From a bacterium (GTDB lineage Bacteria > Myxococcota_A > Bradymonadia > UBA7976 > UBA1532): a stretch of DNA of 8,348 nt. The DNA is taken from positions 1 to 8,348 of the forward strand of contig JAUHVS010000223.1 in NCBI GenBank assembly GCA_030424955.1, given 5' to 3'. The notes below the pieces were generated by a model, which did no database searches, had not been told where the DNA came from, and saw only the letters and a list, made by a program, of their open reading frames with translations. The number at the start of each line of letters is the position of its first letter. The first letter of the stretch is position 1. This document shows, piece after piece, positions 1 to 8,348 of the stretch. A program made the translations under genes and the position numbers.

Positions 1-2993
<2,993 letters not shown>

Positions 2994-2997
<4 letters not shown>

Positions 2998-4100
2998 CCC
3001 GCTCGCCCGACAGGCGCCCGCTCGCAGCCGGCCCGCGCTGGCCCCGCCGCGGCGTGGCCCTCGCGCTCGCGCCGCTGCTGCTGGTGGCCTGCGCCCAGGA
3101 CCGGGGCATGACCGGCGCCACGCCGTCGGCCCTCACCGAGGCGGAGCGCGGCAAGGTCGTGGCCAAGATCGGGGACGCCACCATCACCCTCGAGGAGTTC
3201 GAGCGCCGCCTCAACCAGCAGAGCCCCTTCAGCCGCTCGCGCTACAACAGCCTGACGCGCAAGAAGGAGTTCCTCGAGAGCCTGGTGCGCTTCGAGCTGC
3301 TGGCCATGGAGGCCAAGGCGAACGGCCACGACAAGGACCCCGACGTGGTGCTGGCGCACAAGCAGGCGATGGTGCGGCTGCTGACGGCCAACGAGGTCGC
3401 CAACCTGGTCAAGATCGACGACATCTCCGACGCCGACATCGCCGCGTACTTCGCCGAGCACCGCGCGGACTTCATCAAGCCGGCCGAGGTGCGCGCGGCG
3501 CACATCCTCATGCCCGACGAGACCTCGGCCCGCGGCCTCATCACCGATCTGCAGGCCGCGCTGGCGCTGGCCGGCGATGGCGGCGTCGCGGCCTTCGCCC
3601 AGCGCGCGCGCCAGGCGTCGACAGACGCCAAGACCGCCGAGCAGGGCGGGGACCTCGGGTGGTTCGGTGAGCCCGGGGTCAGCAAGGTCAGCCGCAGCCC
3701 GAACGCGCCGGTGGTGCCGCCGGCCGTGGCCAAGGCCGCCTTCGCGCTGGCGACCGTCGGGGCCGTCCACCCTGAGCCGATTCGATCGAGCCAGGGCTGG
3801 CACGTGGTGCAGCGCACGGGCCATCGGCAGGCCATCGAGCGCAGCCTCGACGAGGTCCGCACCCGCATCCGCAACACCCTCTTCCGCAGCCGCAAGGCCG
3901 AGGCGCTGGAGGCCTATGTGCAGGGCCTGCGGGCCAAGGCCGGCGTGCAGATCGACGACGCCGTGCTGGGCACAGCCAAGGTCGCCCCCGCCGGTGAGTT
4001 CAACCCGAAGCTCGCGCCCCCCCACCTGCGTCCGGCCCCGCTGGGCCCGCCCGGAGGCCCCGCGCCGGCGGCCCCGGCTGCCCCAGGAGATGCCCCATGA
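2994..4100 (+). CDS. Lipoprotein parvulin-type peptidyl-prolyl isomerase (PpiC/SurA-like)
   Basis: Predicted 368-residue envelope lipoprotein with a parvulin (PpiC) domain, which catalyses cis-trans isomerisation of X-Pro bonds during folding of exported proteins. The N-terminus has a basic region (1-19), a hydrophobic stretch (about 21-32) and lipobox LVAC with Cys33. Residue +2 is Ala, which under the E. coli sorting rule favours the outer membrane. Residues about 51-160 form a helical SurA_N-like region (VVAKIGDATITLEEFERRL). The isomerase domain spans about 163-276, with AAHILM (His170), GGDLGWF (218-224) and SQGWHVVQ (His270). About ten extra residues separate GWF from the VVPPAV strand compared with typical members. 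Residues 338-368 are a Pro/Ala/Gly-rich tail, probably disordered. The start ATG overlaps the mfd stop and is preceded by AGGAGG at 2984-2989, only 4 bases upstream. The family is clear; the specific client proteins are unknown. Confidence 0.9.
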
Positions 4101-5119
4101 TGCCCACAGCGCTGCGCGGCGTGATCGTCGCTGCCCTCGCCGCCACCATGGGGGCGCCCCTGCTGGGCGGGGCCGCCTTCGGGCTCGTCACCGTCGCTGC
4201 GGCCCCGGCCGCGCAGGCGCGGGTCATCGATCGGGTGGTGGCCGTCGTCAACGACGAGGTGGTGACCCTCTCCGAGCTCGAAGACCTGCTCGCGCCGGTC
4301 ATCCGCCAGATCGAGGCCCTGGACGACCCGGTGCTGCGCGAGCAGCAGCGCCAGAAGCAGATGCGCCGGGGCCTGGACGACCTGATCGGGCAGAAGCTCG
4401 TGGCCCAGGAGGGCATCCGCCGCCGGATCTCCATCCGCGGGGACGAGGTCGGGGCGCACCTGGAGCGGGTGAAGTCCAGGCAGGGCTGGGATGACGACAA
4501 GCTGCGGCTGTACCTCGCCGCCCAGGGCCTCAACCTCGCCGACTTCCGCGCCCAGGTCCGCGAGCAGCTCCTGCGCCAGAAGGTCATCCGCTCGGCCATC
4601 GGCAGCCGCATCGGCGTGAGCGAGACTGAGCTGCGCGACTACTACCGCTCCCGGCTGACCCAGGCGAACGCCGACTACGAGGTCGAGGCGGCGCACATCG
4701 CGCTGCCGGTGCCCACCAACGCCACCGCCACCGAAGAGGCCGCGATCCGCCAGCAGGCCACGGAGCTGCTCGCCCGTGCGCGGGGCGGTGAGGACTTTGC
4801 GGCCCTTGCCAGGCAGTACTCGCGGGCGCCCGGGGCCGAGGAGGGCGGCGTGCTGGGCTCATTCCGGCGGGGCGTCATCGACCCTGACATCGAGGCCGCG
4901 GTCTTTGCCCTCGAGACCGGCGCGATCGGCGGGCCGACGCGAACCAGCTACGGCTACCACGTCATCAAGTGCCTCGAGAAGCGCAAGCTCCCCCCGGCGC
5001 CCTTCGAGGAGAGCAAGGGCGCCCTCGAGCGCGAGCTCACCGACAAGAAGCTGCAAGAAGAGCTGGGCAAGTGGATCGAGGAGCTCAAGCGCAAGGCCTT
5101 CGTCGAGGTGCGGCTCTGA
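4097..5119 (+). CDS. SurA-like periplasmic peptidyl-prolyl isomerase/chaperone
   Basis: A 340-residue secreted protein with the SurA layout but one parvulin domain, where E. coli SurA has two in about 428 residues. SurA proteins escort unfolded outer-membrane proteins across the periplasm. Residues 1-41 look like a signal peptide: hydrophobic core about 8-38 and a likely signal peptidase I site after AQA (mature protein from Arg42). The SurA_N chaperone region follows (VIDRVVAVVNDEVVTLSELEDLL from 43, to about 180). The isomerase domain is about 195-292, with AAHIAL (His200), EEGGVLGSFRRG (248-259) and SYGYHVIK (His288). A charged C-terminal helix covers about 304-335. The start overlaps the previous stop as ATGA. 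AGGAG at 4085-4089 lies 7 bases before the ATG at 4097; a second in-frame ATG at 4100 is possible but less well spaced. It is paralogous in fold to the lipoprotein upstream, so the pair may divide labour between membrane-bound and soluble folding. Confidence 0.92.
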   Translation: MMPTALRGVIVAALAATMGAPLLGGAAFGLVTVAAAPAAQARVIDRVVAVVNDEVVTLSELEDLLAPVIRQIEALDDPVLREQQRQKQMRRGLDDLIGQKLVAQEGIRRRISIRGDEVGAHLERVKSRQGWDDDKLRLYLAAQGLNLADFRAQVREQLLRQKVIRSAIGSRIGVSETELRDYYRSRLTQANADYEVEAAHIALPVPTNATATEEAAIRQQATELLARARGGEDFAALARQYSRAPGAEEGGVLGSFRRGVIDPDIEAAVFALETGAIGGPTRTSYGYHVIKCLEKRKLPPAPFEESKGALERELTDKKLQEELGKWIEELKRKAFVEVRL

Positions 5120-5142
5120 GCGGGGCGGCCCGCCACGATGGT

Positions 5143-5165
5143 GCGGAGGGCGGTGCGCCCTGCGC
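5143..5165. repeat. Imperfect inverted repeat (hairpin) between the surA-like gene and the response regulator
   Basis: GCG at 5143-5145 pairs with CGC at 5163-5165. After a single G-G mismatch, AGGGCG at 5147-5152 pairs with CGCCCT at 5156-5161 around a three-base GTG loop. No T-tract follows, so it is not a classical intrinsic terminator. It could be a weak terminator or attenuator of the mfd operon, or an operator, because it sits just upstream of the -10-like element at 5173-5181. Such repeats also arise by chance in DNA this GC-rich. Confidence 0.4.
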
Positions 5166-5172
5166 GTCGGCC

Positions 5173-5181
5173 TGATAGGTT
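5173..5181 (+). promoter_or_regulatory. Candidate extended -10 promoter element for the response regulator gene
   Basis: TGATAGGTT fits the extended -10 pattern TGnTAnnnT and is an AT-rich island in GC-rich sequence. Transcription would begin about 6-8 bases downstream, essentially at the ATG at 5189, predicting a leaderless or near-leaderless mRNA. No convincing -35 hexamer is seen at 16-18 bases' spacing (the region reads GTGCGC-like). The AGGT inside the same stretch could instead act as a weak ribosome binding site about 8 bases before the ATG. The two readings exclude each other only if transcription starts here. Confidence 0.35.
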
Positions 5182-5188
5182 GCGCCCC

Positions 5189-6559
5189 ATGACCGCACGG
5201 CCCCGCATCCTGATCGCTGATGACGAAGAAGGCCTGCGCTTCTCGCTGACGCTGCACCTCAAGGACGCCGGCTACGACGTGACCTGCGTCGAGGACGGTG
5301 AGGCGGCCGTCAAGCAGCTGAAATCACAGGACTTTGACTTCGCGCTCTGCGACCTCCGCATGCCCCGGCGCGATGGCCTCGACGTGCTCCGCGCCGTCAC
5401 AGGCGACGGCCTGCGCACCCGCATCATCCTCATGAGCGCCCACGCGGACGCGGCCACGGCCCTCGAGGCGGTCGGACTCGGCGCGACGGACTACCTGGCC
5501 AAGCCCTTCGAGACCGCCGAGGTGCTGTTCCGCCTCCGGCGCGCCGCCGAGCAGCTCGCCCTCAGCGAGCGGGTCGGTCAGCTCCAGCAGGCCCTGGGCG
5601 AGCAGGTCGACTTCGCGGGCATCATCGCCCGCTCCGAGCCCATGCAGCGGGTCTTCCGCATGATCCGCAAGGTGGCGGACTTCAAGACCACGGTGCTGCT
5701 GATGGGCGCGAGCGGCACGGGCAAGGAGCTCGTGGCCAAGGCCCTGCACTTCCAGGGCAGCCGCCGCAACAAGCCCTTCGTCGCCGTCAACTGTGGGGCG
5801 ATCCCCGAGAACCTGCTGGAGAGCGAGCTCTTCGGGCACGTGCGGGGGGCCTTCACCGACGCCACCCGCAGCCGGCGCGGCCTCTTTGAGGAGGCCGACG
5901 GGGGCACGCTCTTCCTCGACGAGATCGGCGAGCTGCCGCTGTCGCTGCAGGTGAAGCTGCTGCGGGTGCTGCAAGAGGAAGAGATCCGCCGGGTGGGGGA
6001 GAGCCGCCCCACCTCGGTGGACGTGCGCGTCATCGCGGCGACGGTGCGCGACCTCGGCGAGGAGGCCCGCGAAGGGCGCTTCCGCGAAGATCTCTACTAC
6101 CGCCTCAACGTGCTCCCCATCCGCCTGCCCGCCCTGGCCGAGCGGCCGGGCGACATCCCGCTGCTCGTCGAGCACTTCATCAAGCGGCTCAACGCGCGGC
6201 TGGGGACCCAGGTCGAGGGGGTCACCGCGCCGGCGATGAAGCACTTGATGCACCACGCCTGGCCGGGGAATGTGCGCGAACTTGAGAACGCGGTTGAGCG
6301 CTCGATGGTGATGTGCGAGGGAAGCCGCCTGGACGTGGGTGATCTGCCGCCACGGATCGTGGCCGGCAGCGATCGCATCCGCATGGCCTTGGCCGGGGAC
6401 GAGCTCAGCATCAAGAAGACCACCCGACTGATTGAAGAGGAGCTCATCCGCCGCGCCCTGACCCAGACGGGAGGCAACCGCACGCGGGCCGCAGAGCTGT
6501 TGGAGATTTCGCACAGGGCGTTGCTCTACAAGATCAAGGATTACGCCGTCGACTTGTGA
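5189..6559 (+). CDS. Sigma-54-type response regulator (CheY receiver - AAA+ - Fis HTH), NtrC/PilR class
   Basis: A 456-residue two-component regulator. The receiver (about 5-120) has acidic pair D11/D12, phospho-acceptor D55 in CDLRMP, S83 and K105 in LAKPF. The AAA+ domain (about 142-375) has Walker A GASGTGKE at 173-180, Walker B GGTLFLDEIGELP from 238, and FREDLYYRLNVLPIRLP (298-314) with the arginine-finger region. The sigma-54 loop reads GAFTDA at 220-225 instead of GAFTGA. LAER at 316-319 replaces the usual LRER. A Fis-type HTH is at about 414-452 (TGGNRTRAAELLEISHRALLYKIK). ATG 5189 was chosen over the in-frame ATG at 5138, because the latter adds an Arg/Pro-rich stretch before the receiver and the family begins near RPRILIADDEE. 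Its neighbour pilM suggests a PilR-like role, but no PilS-type kinase is adjacent, so the target genes are unknown. Confidence 0.93.
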   Translation: MTARPRILIADDEEGLRFSLTLHLKDAGYDVTCVEDGEAAVKQLKSQDFDFALCDLRMPRRDGLDVLRAVTGDGLRTRIILMSAHADAATALEAVGLGATDYLAKPFETAEVLFRLRRAAEQLALSERVGQLQQALGEQVDFAGIIARSEPMQRVFRMIRKVADFKTTVLLMGASGTGKELVAKALHFQGSRRNKPFVAVNCGAIPENLLESELFGHVRGAFTDATRSRRGLFEEADGGTLFLDEIGELPLSLQVKLLRVLQEEEIRRVGESRPTSVDVRVIAATVRDLGEEAREGRFREDLYYRLNVLPIRLPALAERPGDIPLLVEHFIKRLNARLGTQVEGVTAPAMKHLMHHAWPGNVRELENAVERSMVMCEGSRLDVGDLPPRIVAGSDRIRMALAGDELSIKKTTRLIEEELIRRALTQTGGNRTRAAELLEISHRALLYKIKDYAVDL

Positions 6560-6574
6560 GTCGTCCGTCGACTC
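6558..6574 (+). terminator. Possible stem-loop over the stop codon of the response regulator
   Basis: GAGTCG (6558-6563) and CGACTC (6569-6574) form a perfect 6-bp stem with a 5-base loop; the left arm begins inside the TGA stop codon. No run of T follows, so termination would have to be of a non-canonical type. It may only be an mRNA 3'-end hairpin. The arms also lie within a direct repeat of GTCGACT (6548-6554 and 6567-6573). Confidence 0.3.
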
Positions 6575-6617
6575 GACCACCCAGCGCATCCGGACTCGCC
6601 GCGTAAGGCCCCGACGT

Positions 6618-6633
6618 TCAAGGACATCCTTGA
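6618..6633. promoter_or_regulatory. Perfect 7-bp inverted repeat upstream of pilM, candidate operator
   Basis: TCAAGGA (6618-6624) and TCCTTGA (6627-6633) are exact reverse complements separated by CA, giving a 16-base dyad typical in size for a dimeric regulator's site. The dyad is bracketed by direct repeats of GACGTT at 6613-6618 and 6632-6637. The right arm overlaps the TTGACG -35-like hexamer, a position where a bound protein could repress or activate the promoter. Which protein binds is unknown; the Fis-HTH regulator encoded directly upstream is one candidate by position only. Confidence 0.4.
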
Positions 6634-6657
6634 CGTTGCGCCTTCCAAGGGTCGAAT
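6630..6657 (+). promoter_or_regulatory. Candidate sigma-70-type promoter for pilMN
   Basis: TTGACG at 6630-6635 matches five of six bases of the -35 consensus. TCGAAT at 6652-6657 matches four of six of the -10 after a 16-base spacer, in a locally AT-rich stretch (TCGAATATCTGAA). Transcription would start near 6664, leaving a 5' untranslated leader of about 35 bases before pilM. No correctly spaced sigma-54 -24/-12 element is seen in this gap. Confidence 0.4.
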
Positions 6658-6688
6658 ATCTGAACCGTCGCGGACTGCGCTTTCACTC

Positions 6689-6693
6689 AGGGG
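6689..6693 (+). promoter_or_regulatory. Ribosome binding site of pilM
   Basis: AGGGG lies 6 bases before the ATG at 6700. It supports that codon as the true start and is consistent with the family, whose members begin a few residues before the GLDIGSSSVK motif. Confidence 0.7.
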
Positions 6694-6699
6694 CTTGGC

Positions 6700-7761
6700 A
6701 TGGCCAGGCGGAAAAACGCCCTCGGACTCGACATTGGCTCCAGCTCTGTGAAGCTGGTGCAGCTGCGGGAGTCCAAGAAGGGTATTCAGCTCGCCAACTT
6801 CTCGATGGCGCCCCTGCCGACGGAGGCCATCGTGGATGGGGCGTTGATGAACGCCTCGGCCGTGGTCGAGACGATCCAGGGGATGGTGGCGGCCCAGAAG
6901 CTCAAGCTGAAGGACTGCGCCGTCTCCATCAGCGGCCACTCGGTGATCATCAAGAAGATCTCCCTGCCTGCGATGACGCAGGAAGAGCTCGACGAGAGCA
7001 TCAAGTGGGAGGCCGAGCAGTACATCCCCTTCGACGTCAACGACGTGTACCTGGACTACCAGATCCTGCAGTCCCGGCCTGAGCAGGGCCAGATGGACGT
7101 GCTGCTGGTGGCCGCGAAGAAGGAGATCGTCGACGAGTACGCGGGCGTCGTCCGCGAGGCGGGCCTCGAGCCCGTGGTGGTCGATGTGGACGCCTTCACG
7201 GTCTACAACGCCTTCGAGGCCAGCTACGGCTTCCCGCCGGGCGAGACCGTCGTGCTCATCGACATCGGCGCGGGCACCATCAACATCAACGTGGTCTCCA
7301 ACGGCGTCAGCACGTTCACCCGTGACATCAGCATGGGCGGCAACCAGTACACCGAAGAGATCCAGAAGCAGCTGAACGTCTCGTACGACGAGGCTGAGGC
7401 ATACAAGCGGGGCGGTGAGGCGGGCATCGACGCGGACAGCGTGGTGCCGCAAGAGGTGGAGCAGGTCATGGCCGCCGTGAGCGAGTCCATGGCCTCCGAG
7501 ATCCACCGCTCCCTCGACTTCTACCTGGCCACCTCCTCCGAGGGCCGCGTCGCGCGGGTCTACCTGTCGGGGGGCACCGCGAAGGTGCCGAGCCTGGCGC
7601 GGATCATCGAAGACAAGGTCGGCGTCGCGGTCGAGCTCATCGACCCGTTCCGGAACATCCAGATTGACCCGAAGGTCTTCAACCTGGATTACATCAACGA
7701 AATTCGCCCCTTGGCTGCCGTCGCCGTCGGCCTGGGCCTGCGCAGGGCGGGCGACAAGTGA
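6700..7761 (+). CDS. pilM: Type IV pilus assembly protein PilM (actin-like ATPase)
   Basis: PilM is the cytoplasmic, FtsA/actin-fold member of the type IV pilus alignment complex. It binds ATP and the N-terminal tail of PilN, linking the inner-membrane PilN/PilO/PilP assembly to the cytoplasmic motor side. The 353 residues match the usual length. Visible nucleotide motifs are phosphate-1 GLDIGSSSVKLVQL (9-22), phosphate-2 LIDIGAGTININV (186-198) and the adenosine motif YLSGGTAKVPSL (288-299). SIKWEAEQYIPFDVNDVYLDY (100-120) is the characteristic PilM segment. There is no signal peptide or membrane segment. The gene is first after a 140-base gap with its own candidate promoter, and its stop overlaps the pilN start by four bases, so PilM and PilN are probably made in a coupled way. 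Identification is secure. Confidence 0.97.
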   Translation: MARRKNALGLDIGSSSVKLVQLRESKKGIQLANFSMAPLPTEAIVDGALMNASAVVETIQGMVAAQKLKLKDCAVSISGHSVIIKKISLPAMTQEELDESIKWEAEQYIPFDVNDVYLDYQILQSRPEQGQMDVLLVAAKKEIVDEYAGVVREAGLEPVVVDVDAFTVYNAFEASYGFPPGETVVLIDIGAGTININVVSNGVSTFTRDISMGGNQYTEEIQKQLNVSYDEAEAYKRGGEAGIDADSVVPQEVEQVMAAVSESMASEIHRSLDFYLATSSEGRVARVYLSGGTAKVPSLARIIEDKVGVAVELIDPFRNIQIDPKVFNLDYINEIRPLAAVAVGLGLRRAGDK

Positions 7762-8348
7762 TTCGCATCAACCTCCTCCCGTCGCGGGAGAGCGTCCAGG
7801 CGCGGGCCGGGAAGCAGTTCATCCTGCTGGTGCTCATCGCGCTGGTCGCGCAGGGCGCGCTGTTGTTCTACCTGCAGAGCGAGGCGGACGCTGCGCTGAA
7901 GCAGGTCGAGAAGAAGAACAGCACCATCCAGACCGAGATCGTCACGCTGAAGAAGAAGACCGACGCGGTGGCGGCCCTCGAAGAAGAGAAGGCGAAGCTG
8001 GAGCGGCAGAAGGCGGTGCTGACCGGCCTTGAAGAGGGCCAGAGCGGCCCGGTCAAGGTGCTCCACGCGATGGGGCGGCTGCTGCGCAAGGTCGAGGACT
8101 CCACCGAGAAGCTGCGGGTCCAGAACCTGGGCTGGAACCCCGACTGGGATCCCACCCGGCTGTGGATCGACGGCTTCGTCGAGGGGGAGCGGGCGGTCAA
8201 GCTCGCCGGCCACGCCCGCACCAACGAGGACCTCGCCGAGTTCCTGCAGCGGCTGTCGAGCTCGCGGCACTTCGTCAAGATCAAGCTCAACGTCTCCGAG
8301 GCGGTCGAGATCCCGAGCCTCAACGACGCCAAGATGGTCAAGTTCGAC
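7758..8348 (+). CDS. pilN: Type IV pilus assembly protein PilN, 3'-truncated by the window edge
   Basis: PilN is a bitopic inner-membrane protein whose cytoplasmic N-terminal peptide docks into PilM and whose periplasmic part pairs with PilO. The frame opens at GTG 7758, which overlaps the pilM TGA stop as GTGA. The resulting MIRINLLPSRE matches the conserved PilM-binding motif (INLLP at 4-8), which fixes the start despite the GTG and a weak, distant AGGG at 7744-7747. 197 codons are present and the frame is still open at the last base. Residues about 21-40 (FILLVLIALVAQGALLFYLQ) form the single membrane helix. Residues about 44-92 are rich in Glu/Lys with heptad spacing (LEEEKAKLERQK), a coiled coil as expected for PilN-PilO pairing. 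Residues about 98-190 form the PilN-like periplasmic fold. The remaining C-terminus, and probably pilO, lie beyond the window. Confidence 0.95.
   Translation, partial: MIRINLLPSRESVQARAGKQFILLVLIALVAQGALLFYLQSEADAALKQVEKKNSTIQTEIVTLKKKTDAVAALEEEKAKLERQKAVLTGLEEGQSGPVKVLHAMGRLLRKVEDSTEKLRVQNLGWNPDWDPTRLWIDGFVEGERAVKLAGHARTNEDLAEFLQRLSSSRHFVKIKLNVSEAVEIPSLNDAKMVKFD

Noticed and set aside
5128..5137. Short GGCG/CGCC stem after the surA-like gene as a terminator
   Set aside because: Only four base pairs with no T-tract; expected by chance at this GC content.
5169..5183. Sigma-54-like GG...GC pattern just before the response regulator (GG at 5169-5170, TTGC at 5180-5183)
   Set aside because: There are 11 bases between GG and GC; sigma-54 promoters need 10, and this spacing is strict.
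5138..5188. Upstream in-frame ATG at 5138 as the start of the response regulator
   Set aside because: It would add 17 Arg/Pro-rich residues not seen before receiver domains, spans the inverted repeat, and lacks a Shine-Dalgarno sequence.
6509..6525. TCGCAC-N6-TTGCT near the end of the response regulator gene, resembling a -24/-12 promoter for pilM
   Set aside because: The essential GG is CG, the spacing is one base too long, and it lies in the conserved HTH coding region.
5324..6589. Antisense open frame of about 421 codons opposite the response regulator
   Set aside because: It mirrors a conserved NtrC-type gene and has no motif of its own; the composition is that of a reverse-strand shadow.
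6541..7506. Antisense open frame of about 321 codons opposite pilM
   Set aside because: Asp/His/Leu/Val-rich shadow of pilM with no domain signature.

Overview
The window is about 8.3 kb of very GC-rich DNA (roughly 70% G+C by eye), tightly packed and coding entirely on the + strand. Six protein genes are supported: the 3' part of mfd, two consecutive parvulin-type peptidyl-prolyl isomerase genes (a lipoprotein and a SurA-like periplasmic chaperone), a CheY-AAA+-Fis response regulator of the NtrC class, pilM, and the 5' part of pilN. The base composition, the sigma-54 activator type and the PilM/PilN sequences point to a Gram-negative, high-GC bacterium of the former Deltaproteobacteria, most likely Myxococcota or a relative. 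That placement is an inference from gene style, not from a marker gene. I see no rRNA, tRNA, CRISPR array, insertion sequence or prophage gene.

Region 1 (1-5119) is an apparent operon of mfd, lipoprotein parvulin and SurA-like parvulin. The genes are joined by two 4-base ATGA start/stop overlaps, each preceded by a strong Shine-Dalgarno sequence, so translational coupling is likely. Mfd couples stalled transcription to nucleotide excision repair in the cytoplasm. The two isomerases probably assist folding of exported and outer-membrane proteins.

Region 2 (5120-5188) is a 69-base gap with an imperfect inverted repeat followed by an extended -10-like element ending just upstream of the regulator's start codon. 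Region 3 (5189-6559) is the response regulator, with intact phosphorylation and ATPase motifs but GAFTDA where the canonical sigma-54 contact loop reads GAFTGA. No partner histidine kinase lies in the window.

Region 4 (6560-6699) is a 140-base gap. It has a stem-loop over the regulator's stop codon, a perfect 7+7 inverted repeat overlapping a TTGACG -35-like element, and a good ribosome binding site for pilM. Region 5 (6700-8348) is pilM and pilN, overlapping by four bases (GTGA). They encode the cytoplasmic actin-like protein and the bitopic membrane protein of the type IV pilus alignment complex. pilO, pilP and pilQ would be expected downstream, outside the window.

All the genes belong to known families. 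The points most worth a second look are the two structured intergenic regions, the GAFTDA loop, and the regulator placed between an envelope-folding operon and the pilus operon. I found no clear evidence of a wholly new system.
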